Positions 25,148-34,246 of a stretch of DNA of 64,000 nt are shown one piece after another (position 1 is the stretch's first letter; each line of letters opens with the position of its first letter). The notes beneath the pieces are model-generated. The model ran no database searches and had not been told where the DNA came from. It saw only the letters and a program-made list of their open reading frames with translations. Both the position numbers and the translations under genes were made by a program. The stretch lies in NCBI GenBank assembly GCA_964544885.1, contig CAZJDX010000007.1, positions 1-64,000 on the forward strand, given 5' to 3'. This DNA is from QQVM01 sp964544885. Its GTDB lineage: Bacteria > Bacteroidota > Bacteroidia > AKYH767-A > 2013-40CM-41-45.

Positions 25148-27565
25148 TCACTTCTCCGTCGGCAGAAATGTCAGTTTATTTTTATGGTCTTTTACAATCT
25201 CCGTCTTATTCAGTTTCACCTTTTTTAATTTTTCATTTACATACATTTCGAACTGATCAGTATAGTGCGGACTCAAAGGTATTCCGGATTGTCCACCCGG
25301 CAAAATACTCCAGGCTTCTTCCGGACTGGCGAAATCATAGATCCGGCGAACTGCGGCGCCAAGGGCTGACTTAAATTCAGGTTTACCATCAAATTCGAAA
25401 CTTTGGTTATTCAATGTTTCGATCCCGCCTTCGACAGGTAAAGGACCTGCATTAAAAAGTATGTTCAATGGAAAATTCTTCCCGGCAGGATGAACAAGTT
25501 CCAGCGTATGAAGCCGGTCCCAGGTCCATGACAATGGGTTTTTTCCATACTGTTTTTCAAGATCACTGTAGGCAAGAAGAAAAGCCTTCTGCACTATATC
25601 GAACCTCGACTCCTTTCTTTCCTTCGTGTGAACATTATCCCACCACAAAGAAGAATCATTTCTGAGCCAGTGCAATACATGGCTCTTTTGAAGGTGCGTT
25701 TTTTTGAAACTTGTTGCATCCTCCTCACCAAGCTCATCATTAAAAGTCAATTCATAGATTCTGAAAAACCACTGATAGTAGAAAGAAGGAGCGATATCCT
25801 TCAAATCGTGACTCCCATTCCACTCAGCAAGGATGTTCAACACTTTCTCCATACCTTTTTCCTTTGCCGGCAAATTCTTGTCTTTGACTGCAAGCAACAC
25901 GCGGCAAGCCTCAGAGGCTATGGGATTGACATTATCGTTAAAAACGGATTTGAGGTCTTCAGACCTGAACAAGGCTTTTGAAGATAATAACTCATGCAAC
26001 CGCAGCTCCCTGTCTGCCGGAAGATAATATCCCGGGTAATGCACTCCCTGTACCGGATGAGGTCTCTGATTGGTTGAAAAGATATATCCTCTTTCGGGAT
26101 TTACCTCAGATGGATTCTGGCTGAAATCATAATATCCAAGCCATTCTTCTTTTCCGGATGAGCCGTCGAGGATGAAATCAGATTGCACTTCGACAGGTCG
26201 TTTTACAAGTTTCGCTGCTGCCCACCAGGCTATGTTATCCTCATTGTCCGCATAAAGAAAATTAAGACCGGGCGCTGCCAGTTCAGAAAGCTCTGATCTG
26301 AATTCTTCCATATTCTTTGCGTGAGCCAGGCCGTATGTTATCTGCAGGAGATTATCCGGTTCCTTGAGAAAAGTCCAGCAGGCAGATACGGGTTCATTCC
26401 CGATGAAGCTGAAATCATTCATGATATCACTGCAAACCGGGCCATGCCGGGTGTTACGGATGAGTATCACAACATCCGCAGAATCTTTTACACGGATTGT
26501 ATCCGGCCTCAGGTTCATGTCTTCCCATCTATCAACGAACCATACCTGGTTGGTGTCATCCGGATTTGACTTCTCCCTGTAAAAGTCAAGATCATCATTT
26601 TCGAAAATGGTCACACCCCATATATGTTTTGCCGTCTGACCAAGGGGCGCGAAAGGGAAACCGGCGATGTTATATCCCAGGAAGCTGAATCCCGGATATT
26701 CAAGGTAAGATTCATACCAGATGGATGGTTGCTGGTGGCCGATATGAGTATCATTTTCAAACAGAACCTTACCTGTTGAAGACCTGGAAGGAGCGATCAG
26801 TACCGCGTTACTTCCGCTCCAGACACTTACAGGCAAAAGGTCCCCGATGTGGCTGAACGCGGAACTGATACCGGATTCATGTTGTCGGTCTTCCGGTACC
26901 CATGCCCTGTTTGTCGTAGAATCCACAAAATTCTCCGGGTAACACAGATCTCTGAGATACTCAATGCCATGTTCCTGCCTTATCTTTTCAATAAGCGGAT
27001 CAGTTCTGAAGGCCATCTGAAAATTGAAGGCAACATAACTTACGATGAGATACAGGTCTTCAGGCGTGTACCTGGTCTTGGGAATGTTCATGAGAGTGAA
27101 CTCCACTGGTATTTTCCCGTTTTCAATATAACTGTTAATGCCTTCCAGGTAAGCAAGGGCAGCCTTGTGCCATGCTTCACCTTCATGGGCTTGAAAAGCC
27201 TTCGCGCTTTCTTTTGCTTTGTGTGGCAGGCCCATCGTTCTGAAGAACCGGTCAACATCAAGCATGGAACTGCCGAAAAGTTCGGCAAGGCGCCCGGCGC
27301 TCACACGACGGATCATCTCCATTTGGAACAATCGCTCACTGGCATGAATATAACCGAGTGTACGGAAGACATCCTCTTCCGTATTTCCATAGATGTGCGG
27401 AACCCCGAAGGAATCGAAAAATACTTCAGTTCTTTCAGTCAATCCTATTAGACTAACACCTCCATTATACGAATTATGCCTTGAGTAAAGGAATAGGGCC
27501 ACAGCAACGGAAGCAACAATAAGAAGTCCGAAAAGTGTAAGCAGGATCCGTTTAAACCATTTCAT
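25148..27565 (-). CDS. Penicillin-acylase-family Ntn hydrolase
   Basis: The protein has 805 residues from ATG at 27565; the frame is open further upstream with a TTG inside era, which I reject. One N-terminal membrane anchor lies at about residues 8-27. The Ntn nucleophile is Ser252 in SVWSGSNAVLIAPS, immediately after the cleavable spacer, with the conserved downstream block LFENDTHIGHQQPSIWYE. Mature enzyme is made by self-cleavage before this Ser. Family members cleave amide bonds of penicillins or acyl-homoserine lactones or of unknown periplasmic amides. The gene lies 14 bp downstream of era and is probably co-transcribed with it. Confidence 0.9.
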   Translation of the reverse strand: MKWFKRILLTLFGLLIVASVAVALFLYSRHNSYNGGVSLIGLTERTEVFFDSFGVPHIYGNTEEDVFRTLGYIHASERLFQMEMIRRVSAGRLAELFGSSMLDVDRFFRTMGLPHKAKESAKAFQAHEGEAWHKAALAYLEGINSYIENGKIPVEFTLMNIPKTRYTPEDLYLIVSYVAFNFQMAFRTDPLIEKIRQEHGIEYLRDLCYPENFVDSTTNRAWVPEDRQHESGISSAFSHIGDLLPVSVWSGSNAVLIAPSRSSTGKVLFENDTHIGHQQPSIWYESYLEYPGFSFLGYNIAGFPFAPLGQTAKHIWGVTIFENDDLDFYREKSNPDDTNQVWFVDRWEDMNLRPDTIRVKDSADVVILIRNTRHGPVCSDIMNDFSFIGNEPVSACWTFLKEPDNLLQITYGLAHAKNMEEFRSELSELAAPGLNFLYADNEDNIAWWAAAKLVKRPVEVQSDFILDGSSGKEEWLGYYDFSQNPSEVNPERGYIFSTNQRPHPVQGVHYPGYYLPADRELRLHELLSSKALFRSEDLKSVFNDNVNPIASEACRVLLAVKDKNLPAKEKGMEKVLNILAEWNGSHDLKDIAPSFYYQWFFRIYELTFNDELGEEDATSFKKTHLQKSHVLHWLRNDSSLWWDNVHTKERKESRFDIVQKAFLLAYSDLEKQYGKNPLSWTWDRLHTLELVHPAGKNFPLNILFNAGPLPVEGGIETLNNQSFEFDGKPEFKSALGAAVRRIYDFASPEEAWSILPGGQSGIPLSPHYTDQFEMYVNEKLKKVKLNKTEIVKDHKNKLTFLPTEK

Positions 27566-27579
27566 ATTCCGGAAAATAT

Positions 27580-28458
27580 TCAGGAGCTGTAACCAAAGCG
27601 TCGTAATTTGTTTTCCTGCTTCCTCCAATCCTTTTCAACCTTCACAAACAGCTCAAGAAATACCTGTTTACCCAGAAATTCTTCCATGTCCTTTCTGGCT
27701 TCCATACCAATTCGCTTTATCGATTCACCTTTCCGGCCGATCAGAATGGCTTTCTGCGAGTCTCTTTCAACATAGATCGCGGCAGAAATACGGATAAGTT
27801 TTCCTTCATCTTTAAATGATTCAATGGCAACCTCCGAAGAGTAGGGAATCTCTTCCTGGTAATGCATAAAGATCTTCTCCCTGATCATTTCAGAAACAAA
27901 GAAACGCTGGGAGGAGTCGCTGAGATCCTCTTTGGAAAAATAAGGTGGTGATTCCGGAAGGAGATTGATCAGTTCGGCTTGCAATTCCCTGACATTAAAA
28001 TTCTCTTTTGCCGAGACAGGAATTACCGTATGCGGTTTAATATGCTTTTTCCATCCATGAATGAGTTTGTTCACTTCATCCGGCGAGGAAAGATCGACCT
28101 TATTGATGACGATGATCAGGGGTGCTTTCACTGCTTTGATCCTGTTCCTGAAATCCTCATCCATATAGGCTTCACTCAAATCGGTGATGAGCATAACAAT
28201 ATCAGCATCTTCGAGCGAAGCTTTCACCGATTCCATCATTTTCTCATGCAGGAGGTAATGTGGATCCAGGATGCCCGGGGTATCGGAAAACACGATCTGT
28301 ACATCATCCGTATTCAGAATCCCCTTTATCCTGTGTCGCGTTGTCTGAGCTTTAGGGGTAACGATTGAAAGAGACACCCCCAGTAATTTATTCATTAAGG
28401 TTGACTTCCCTACATTGGGCTTGCCAATTATGCTCACAAATCCTGCCTTATGGCCCAT
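27580..28458 (-). CDS. era: GTPase Era
   Basis: This 292-residue protein has the GTPase motifs GKPNVGKST (residues 12-20), the DTPG switch near residue 59 and NKVD at about 120, followed by a C-terminal KH domain (AILIGRKGESIKRIGMEAR). Era binds the 3' end of 16S rRNA during 30S maturation. Start is the first ATG. It is the first gene on the minus strand here and faces away from the initiator tRNA. Confidence 0.96.
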   Translation of the reverse strand: MGHKAGFVSIIGKPNVGKSTLMNKLLGVSLSIVTPKAQTTRHRIKGILNTDDVQIVFSDTPGILDPHYLLHEKMMESVKASLEDADIVMLITDLSEAYMDEDFRNRIKAVKAPLIIVINKVDLSSPDEVNKLIHGWKKHIKPHTVIPVSAKENFNVRELQAELINLLPESPPYFSKEDLSDSSQRFFVSEMIREKIFMHYQEEIPYSSEVAIESFKDEGKLIRISAAIYVERDSQKAILIGRKGESIKRIGMEARKDMEEFLGKQVFLELFVKVEKDWRKQENKLRRFGYSS

Positions 28459-28515
28459 AAATTAATTTGGAAAAAATTAGTGTAGTAAAAGAACGAATTA
28501 TATCTTTGCAGTCCA

Positions 28516-28545
28516 AAATCAAAAAATCACTGATTTTTTTGATTT
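28516..28545. repeat. AT-rich inverted repeat upstream of initiator tRNA
   Basis: AAATCAAAAAATCA (28516-28529) is followed after one C by TGATTTTTTTGATTT, its complement apart from one added T. It lies just after TATCTTTG (28501-28508), an exact TAnnTTTG match, so it could be an early terminator or attenuator in a long tRNA leader, or a protein-binding site in the era/tRNA gap. Confidence 0.4.
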
Positions 28546-28660
28546 AATGAAGGCCAAAATCAGCCATTTCAGAAAATCAGATCCTGGATTCCTTATTAGC
28601 TATTGAAAAAAGTCATTTTAAGCAATAAAATTCAGAAAACGGTCTGAGGTTAAAATACAA

Positions 28661-28733
<73 letters not shown>

Positions 28734-28740
28734 CTAAGGA

Positions 28741-28774
28741 AAAGGTCACAGAAATGTGGCCTTTCTTTTTTTTT
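28741..28774 (+). terminator. Rho-independent terminator of tRNA-fMet
   Basis: AAAGGTCACA (28741-28750) pairs with TGTGGCCTTT (28755-28764) around a GAAA tetraloop, with one T-G wobble. A C and nine T follow. Confidence 0.93.
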
Positions 28775-28817
28775 GATGTGTATGATGAGGTTACTTTTAA
28801 ATCAAATGTGTTTCGCG

Positions 28818-28825
28818 TAACTTTG
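28818..28825 (+). promoter_or_regulatory. Promoter -7 box of secreted-cargo gene
   Basis: TAACTTTG matches TAnnTTTG and lies 70 bp ahead of the start of the next gene. No TTG at the standard distance was found. Confidence 0.4.
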
Positions 28826-28894
28826 AGGATAAAGAATAGACACTTCCAGCTAAATTTTTTTGAGTTTTTATTGAATAATTAATCCCTTAATTCC

Positions 28895-29929
28895 ATGAAG
28901 AAATTCTTCATTCTTTTTCTACCTCTCTTGACTTCAAAATTATTAGTTGCGCAATTTTCATTAAGCATGACTAATGCGCCTGTTGCAGAGAAAAGATATT
29001 TCTTTGCAAAAGCATTGGTAAACAACGTGAATTTTGTTGAAGAAGGAGCAAACAAAGTGTGGGATTTCTCCACTATGACCTTGACAGGTGACTCCACAAA
29101 TATTTATTATACTAACGATACTAATTTTGTGGCTTTCCCTCAAACACCGCTTATAAAGCTTGACACTTCATTTTGCAATATCCGAACTCTTGGACTTGGG
29201 ATAAAGGTCATGAGTCATAGGTATTCGGTTGGCTACGAAGCGGTATTTTATCCACTTACAGGCTTCATGCCTTCTGTGGTAGACTATTCAATATTGGAAT
29301 TTCCATTTACTTACGAAGATTCAATAGACGCGAGTTGGGCAGAAGGATGGACCTATGCATCAAGGTACATAAAATGTGATGGCTATGGCGAATTGATACT
29401 TCCAAATATTTCACATAATAATTTAATGAGGGTGCATACATATCAAAGTCTAACTCACGATGTCACCAATGGCACACCACATGATTCTTATGATACTATT
29501 TATACTGATGACTTTTCATGGTATGCCGAACATGAAAACATGCCAATTTTAACTATACGAACAACATGGATCAACAGTTGGCAATATGGCCACAAAACTA
29601 CCCACGCCGATACTGCTGCTAAAATTTACAGCCGATTTGAAAACGTTATCAGTGTTCCGGAGGTTGAGTCAGATGTTAAAATAATGATGGTGTATCCAAA
29701 CCCGCTTGACAATATGTCCCAGTTTTTTATAAAAGTGAAATCTTCAGGAACTTATAATTTGAAGCTGGTCGATATAGGCGGAAGGATTATTTCTGAAAGC
29801 ACAAAATATTTATCTTCTGATACAGAGAATCGTGTTAACAATTTTCAAGGAGTCAAACCAGGAATCTATTTTGTTCTTTGTGAACAAAAGGGTCAAGTAA
29901 TTTCTCAGCAAAAAATAATTAAGATGTGA
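28895..29929 (+). CDS. Secreted protein with type IX sorting domain, AT-rich
   Basis: The protein has 344 residues with a signal peptide ending near LLVAQ (residue 19). It has no enzyme motif that I recognise. The central part is rich in Thr, Asp and aromatic residues, with short strands. The C-terminal 80 residues form a type A sorting domain: MVYPNPLDN, YNLKLVDIGGRIISES, and VNNFQGVKPGIYFVLCEQKG, ending in a basic residue-rich strand. It is therefore probably exported by the type IX system encoded at 33-39 kb. Four sampled 60-base lines contain 27, 19, 22 and 18 G+C, about 36%, against 34 and 32 of 60 in two lines of der. Such a bias next to a tRNA gene suggests acquisition from elsewhere. 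Confidence 0.82.
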   Translation: MKKFFILFLPLLTSKLLVAQFSLSMTNAPVAEKRYFFAKALVNNVNFVEEGANKVWDFSTMTLTGDSTNIYYTNDTNFVAFPQTPLIKLDTSFCNIRTLGLGIKVMSHRYSVGYEAVFYPLTGFMPSVVDYSILEFPFTYEDSIDASWAEGWTYASRYIKCDGYGELILPNISHNNLMRVHTYQSLTHDVTNGTPHDSYDTIYTDDFSWYAEHENMPILTIRTTWINSWQYGHKTTHADTAAKIYSRFENVISVPEVESDVKIMMVYPNPLDNMSQFFIKVKSSGTYNLKLVDIGGRIISESTKYLSSDTENRVNNFQGVKPGIYFVLCEQKGQVISQQKIIKM

Positions 29930-30135
29930 AATATTTTGGATGTCTTAAGGTTTGGATTCACCTAATGGATTTTTAAAGTAATTCAGATATTGATCACATC
30001 CTGGCTAAGTGAACTGTAAATCAGATTGATAAGATCCTTCCAGAGTCTTTGTGCTTATTCATGGTTTATCATGGTATTTTCACGACCTTGGGGCACAATT
30101 TTCAGCAAAAAAGCGTTGTACTAAAGGAATTAGCA

Positions 30136-31455
30136 GTGTCATCAATAGTCGCCATAGTAGGAAGACCGAATGTAGGGAAATCAACCTTATTCAACCGCCT
30201 GACCGAATCCAGAAAGGCGATTGTGGATGAGATCAGCGGTGTTACGCGCGACCGTCATTACAGTCATGCAGAGTGGGCAGGAAAAAAATTTTCCCTCATC
30301 GATACAGGTGGATATGTAAGAGGTTCCGATGATATTTTCGAGGAAGAGATACGCAAACAGGTCGAACTTGCCATAGAGGAGGCGGACCTGCTCTTGTTTG
30401 TTGTGGATGTTGAACTGGGAATTACGGACCTGGACGACTCTGTTGCACAACTTATCCGCAAGTCTGGAAAGAAAACCATCCTTGTAGCCAATAAAGTGGA
30501 TAATTCGAAACGGATACACGAAGCCGCGGAATTTTACGCCTTCGGACTGGGAGAACCTTATTGCATTTCAGCCATAAGCGGGAGCGGCACCGGAGAATTA
30601 CTGGACGCGCTCGTCGAACACCTGCCGGAAGACTTTGTGGATGAAACTTCAGGTCTGCCTCGTTTCGCCATCGTCGGCCAACCGAATGTCGGAAAGTCAT
30701 CCCTGCTCAATATGCTTACCGGCAAGGAAAGATCCATCGTAACCCCGCTGGCAGGGACAACACGCGACACTATTCATCAGCGATATTCCAAGTATGGACA
30801 CGATTTTTTACTGGTAGATACCGCAGGACTCCGGCGCAAAGCAAGAGTGAAAGAAGACCTCGAATTCTATTCCGTCTTGCGCTCAGTACGCGCGATTGAA
30901 GATTCCGATGTATGTTTATTCATGATCGACGCCGAAAAAGGCATAACGGCTCAGGACCTGGCCATCTTTCATTTGATAGATAAAAACAGAAAGGGTCTTG
31001 TGCTAATAGTCAATAAATGGGATCTGGTAGAGAAGGACAGCAAGACGGTGAATACTTATACCGAAACGATCAAGAGTAAAATAGCCCCATTCACGGATGT
31101 TCCGGTAATCTACACTTCCGTACTTACATCTCAACGGGTGCATAAGGCCCTGGAAGAGGCTGTTCGTGTCTATGAAAACCGGAAGAAGAAAATAAAAACT
31201 TCCGAGCTTAACAGCTATTTGCTTCCCATTATAGAGAACCATCCGCCACCGGCCATTAAAGGAAAATATATCAGAATAAAGTACATCACACAGCTACCCA
31301 CCGAAACACCCCAGTTCGCTTTTTTCTGTAACCTTCCTCAGTACATCAACGAATCGTACCGGCGCTTTCTTGAAAATAAGATCCGGGAAAAATTTGATTT
31401 CAGCGGAGTACCCATAAGTTTGTTTTTCAGAGCGAAGGGAAAGAAGGAGGATTAG
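30136..31455 (+). CDS. der: Ribosome-associated GTPase Der (EngA)
   Basis: This 439-residue protein has two GTPase domains in tandem: the first P-loop is GRPNVGKS (residues 9-16) and the second GQPNVGKSS (near 184), each followed by the DTAG or DTGG switch and NKVD or NKWD. A C-terminal KH-like domain follows. Der is essential for 50S assembly. I chose GTG 30136, which has AAAGGAA seven bases upstream and gives the standard family length; the frame is open upstream to a TTG at 30049 but that would add 29 residues absent from the family. It stands as a single-gene unit. Confidence 0.94.
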   Translation: MSSIVAIVGRPNVGKSTLFNRLTESRKAIVDEISGVTRDRHYSHAEWAGKKFSLIDTGGYVRGSDDIFEEEIRKQVELAIEEADLLLFVVDVELGITDLDDSVAQLIRKSGKKTILVANKVDNSKRIHEAAEFYAFGLGEPYCISAISGSGTGELLDALVEHLPEDFVDETSGLPRFAIVGQPNVGKSSLLNMLTGKERSIVTPLAGTTRDTIHQRYSKYGHDFLLVDTAGLRRKARVKEDLEFYSVLRSVRAIEDSDVCLFMIDAEKGITAQDLAIFHLIDKNRKGLVLIVNKWDLVEKDSKTVNTYTETIKSKIAPFTDVPVIYTSVLTSQRVHKALEEAVRVYENRKKKIKTSELNSYLLPIIENHPPPAIKGKYIRIKYITQLPTETPQFAFFCNLPQYINESYRRFLENKIREKFDFSGVPISLFFRAKGKKED

Positions 31456-31893
31456 GCGCTTGGGCTGAAGAATTCAGTTTGAGTGCGTACGCTTCAACAC
31501 CAGATTTAACCAAACCGACGCCTTCCCTATGAATATTTTCAAAAGGCTTAAGGTGGGGAGAATGTAATACTAAGGGAATATCCCTCCAAAGCCTGTTGGC
31601 TTATGATCTTGGGGTTTTTACCGAGATTCTCTTTAGAGCAGCCTGTTTTTTGAGCACTTCAAAAACCTCTTTCCGGTACAATATGGCTACATGGTCGAAA
31701 TCTCAGATATGAAAGATTTGCCTGATCTATTTAAGCATTACAGCGTTGTTCGTTTTCAGATACTTTATCTCAGTTTCTTTCTTCTCACGTCTTGTTTTGC
31801 AAAAGAATTTATAATCGCTTCACATAAAACAGGTTTTTAGAGTTAGCCTTTACATATTATCCGGTCTTATTATACCTTTGCCCCGCAAATTCA
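31456..31893. other. Intergenic region between der and tRNA-Arg
   Basis: No supported gene. It includes a short perfect dyad AGGGA-ATA-TCCCT (31573-31585), a possible hairpin ATCTTGG/CCGAGAT (31606-31627) and, at the end, the tRNA promoter box. A reading frame is open on the minus strand across about 31458-31570 but it has no start and no recognised match. Confidence 0.4.
31873..31880 (+). promoter_or_regulatory. Promoter -7 box of tRNA-Arg
   Basis: TACCTTTG matches TAnnTTTG and ends 13 bp before the first base of the tRNA, so transcription would start only about six bases before the mature 5' end. Confidence 0.55.
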
Positions 31894-31965
31894 GGTCCCA
31901 TAGTACAACGGATAGTATGCGGGTTTCCGAAGCCCTAGATCCAGGTTCGATTCCTGGTGGGACCA
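31894..31965 (+). tRNA. tRNA-Arg (CCG)
   Basis: Acceptor GGTCCCA pairs with TGGGACC, the D-arm is GTAC...GTAT, and the T-arm is CCAGG-TTCGATT-CCTGG. The anticodon loop TTCCGAA gives anticodon CCG, reading the arginine codon CGG. The anticodon stem has one end mismatch (C27-T43) and one wobble. CCA is not encoded. Confidence 0.92.
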
Positions 31966-32005
31966 CACATGGTTTCAAGACAGTTTGAAACAGGCGGATC
32001 GGCTG

Positions 32006-33100
32006 TCAGTTTCTCTTACGCAAGGTGAGAATGATGGCCTCCTTGCCTTCATGCACGATCCTGCCTGCATGAATATCAACCGGGATCTCCTCTCCTTTCA
32101 CAGTCCAGGTAAAACTATCCAGTTCCTGAATTTCTCCTTTCCAGAGTTCCCTGAATTGCTCCCCTACTTTCCGCTTCATGTTCTCCGGAGTGAGATCCAG
32201 GATGTTTTTCCCTCTCAACTGTTCCAGCTGCATACCCTGTAGTTCGCAGGCCTTTCTGTTGGCATCAAGAATTGTTCCCTGTTCGTCCTCAATAAATATC
32301 GCGTCAGGGGCATTGTCGAAGATTACCTTGAATTTATCTTCCGCATGCTTTGCCGCTTCTTTTGCGTTCGCAAGTCTGCTTACGTCAAAACCAAGCGAAC
32401 CGATGAAGGTTCTGCCCTTGGAACGGGGAATAGGAAACTTATATACTATCCAGTCTTTCTCCTCCCCGCTTTTGTCCATACCTTTCTCCATGTACTGCAG
32501 TTCCTTGCCAAGATCCAGGCAAATGCGATCGGTTTCCCGTATCTGGTCTGTATACTGAGGAAATACTTCATCATAGGCTTTCCCCAGAACATCTTCCATC
32601 CTGGTCCCTGTCTGTATGCAAAACGTCTCGTTTACAAACATATACCGACCCTGGTCATCACGGATGAGAGCCGTTGCCGGGATCCTGCTCATGAAGAGAT
32701 TGAACAGTTCCCTGCTCTCCTGCAGCTGCAGTTCTGTTGTCTTACGCTCTGAAACATCGCGCATCTGCACGAGAATTCCTGCCACCTGTGGAATGTTCAA
32801 CATGTTCACGAAGATGCATTCCATCCACCGATAATTCTCATGCTTATTGAGAATCCTGTAATCATGACTAAGCCTGTTGCCGGGATAGGTTAGCAATTCC
32901 GCTTGCTTTTCTATAGCCAAGGGGTGATCATCGGGATGTATAAAATCCAGTGACGATCTGCCTTTTAATTCTTCCGGAGAATAACCAACGAGTTGGCTTA
33001 CTCCGGAGCTTGCATAGGTTAAAATACCTTCAGCATTAATAATGAAGAACGCGTCAGTAATCCGTTCAATGTACCTGTCTAAGCGAGCCTGTGGGGCCAT
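32006..33100 (-). CDS. PAS-only sensory protein, three PAS domains
   Basis: The protein has 364 residues and three PAS domains: the first around residues 8-115 (FFIINAEGILTYASSGVSQLVGYSPEEL), the second around 130-245 (ALIRDDQGRYMFVNETFC) and the third around 255-363 (IFIEDEQGTILDANRKACELQG). Each ends in the usual PAC strand. No histidine kinase, GGDEF, HTH or phosphatase domain follows, and no membrane segment is visible, so it must pass its signal by binding another protein. The start is the first ATG; AAAAATA-type promoter box TATTTTTG lies at 33121-33128. The ligands are unknown. No kinase gene is adjacent. Confidence 0.85.
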   Translation of the reverse strand: MAPQARLDRYIERITDAFFIINAEGILTYASSGVSQLVGYSPEELKGRSSLDFIHPDDHPLAIEKQAELLTYPGNRLSHDYRILNKHENYRWMECIFVNMLNIPQVAGILVQMRDVSERKTTELQLQESRELFNLFMSRIPATALIRDDQGRYMFVNETFCIQTGTRMEDVLGKAYDEVFPQYTDQIRETDRICLDLGKELQYMEKGMDKSGEEKDWIVYKFPIPRSKGRTFIGSLGFDVSRLANAKEAAKHAEDKFKVIFDNAPDAIFIEDEQGTILDANRKACELQGMQLEQLRGKNILDLTPENMKRKVGEQFRELWKGEIQELDSFTWTVKGEEIPVDIHAGRIVHEGKEAIILTLRKRN

Positions 33101-33333
33101 AGTTTGAATCTGATGAATTACAAAAATAATTATTTAACTCATCCTGTGCATCCGATCCGGATTTGTGCCGAACAAATTACAGAAAGTGGTGCATCTGAAT
33201 GGACAATTACTATTAAAATAGTTTTGCGAAGGCAATTGGCAGGATCTTCCATTCAGTATACAATGGTTTTTTCCATTGCAGTGTGGAGTTTAAAATATGT
33301 CTTTTCGGCGTTCAGAATCTTGCATCCGGGCAT

Positions 33334-33359
33334 AAAAAAACCCCGGGAGTACCGGGGTT
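33334..33359 (-). terminator. Rho-independent terminator of gldKLMN
   Basis: On the minus strand AACCCCGG pairs with CCGGGGTT (33339-33346 with 33352-33359), loop TACTC, followed by a run of T matching the A run at 33334-33340. It lies 19 bp after the gldN stop. Confidence 0.9.
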
Positions 33360-33377
33360 AAAATTTTGAGGCAGACA

Positions 33378-34223
33378 TCAGAACTCCCACATATCGTGCT
33401 CGAAATTGGAGATCTCAGTCTTGATCCTTTCAGATTCCAGTAGCTGGGATATTCCCTGGCGATAATCTTCGATACGTCTGTTGTAAACATTCGATTCTTT
33501 ATAGATATAGCTGCCGAATAAACGCTTCTGGAAGATATCATCGAAGGAACGCCTTTCCGCATCATTGGAACGATTAAAGACCTCCGCATTGGCCAGCAGC
33601 TTACGCGCTTCCGGGTAATAGATCCAGAACAATGGTAATTTCTGGTTTCCTTCACGCACATTACCGAATTCATCAACAGCAAAAATCAGTGGCGCGAAAC
33701 CTATGATCCTGACATCCATCACGGAACGCTGCTTATCGAAGAACCAGTCTTCCTTCACCCTGTAACCGATTACTTTATCAGGAGAGAATTCCCGCGCGAT
33801 AACGGTGTCATACTCATCATACGGAGGATCCGGGCGCTGCATTTTAACTGTATCGGTCCTGGCGCCTCCCCTTGATTCCACTTCGCTCATGGTAATGGGC
33901 AGGGTGAACTCATCATCCACTGTACTGTAGGCTGTGAGAGATCCTTCCTTGATGGCGTCAAGACACAAATCAATAAGGCTCTTGCGATCCTGTGTTTCTT
34001 TCGAAAGCGGGTACCTCAGCGGCAAATTGATCTTTTCGCTGAGATCGATGACTCTCCAGACACGCTTTGACCACATCACATCCGCTTCACGCAGGTAAGG
34101 ATAAGGGATCACGCGACGTGTTGTAGTATGCTCTTTCACATAGACACCATCCAGTACATTCTGAGATTGTCCCTGGAAGGCGATCACCATGGCGATGAAC
34201 AACAACAGGATTCTGATTTTCAT
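33378..34223 (-). CDS. gldN: Type IX secretion / gliding ring component GldN
   Basis: This 281-residue protein with a signal peptide ending near QGQSQ matches GldN (PorN in Porphyromonas): VYVKEHTTTRRVIPYPYLREADVMWSKRVWRVIDL near the N-terminus, then REDWFFDKQRS-type blocks and SFDDIFQKRLFGSYIYKESNVYNR near the end. GldN forms, together with the lipoprotein GldK, the ring at the periplasmic face of the outer membrane of the type IX secretion system. It is the last gene of gldK-gldL-gldM-gldN and is followed by a strong terminator. It lies 23 bp downstream of gldM. Confidence 0.96.
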   Translation of the reverse strand: MKIRILLLFIAMVIAFQGQSQNVLDGVYVKEHTTTRRVIPYPYLREADVMWSKRVWRVIDLSEKINLPLRYPLSKETQDRKSLIDLCLDAIKEGSLTAYSTVDDEFTLPITMSEVESRGGARTDTVKMQRPDPPYDEYDTVIAREFSPDKVIGYRVKEDWFFDKQRSVMDVRIIGFAPLIFAVDEFGNVREGNQKLPLFWIYYPEARKLLANAEVFNRSNDAERRSFDDIFQKRLFGSYIYKESNVYNRRIEDYRQGISQLLESERIKTEISNFEHDMWEF

Positions 34224-34246
34224 GACAATTTTTTTAGGACTGACAA

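Noticed and set aside
26849..27451. 200-codon frame opposite the penicillin acylase gene
   Set aside because: The acylase gene is full length with its nucleophile on the minus strand.
31456..31893. Degraded gene on the minus strand
   Set aside because: Open for about 110 bp only and without a recognisable match or start.
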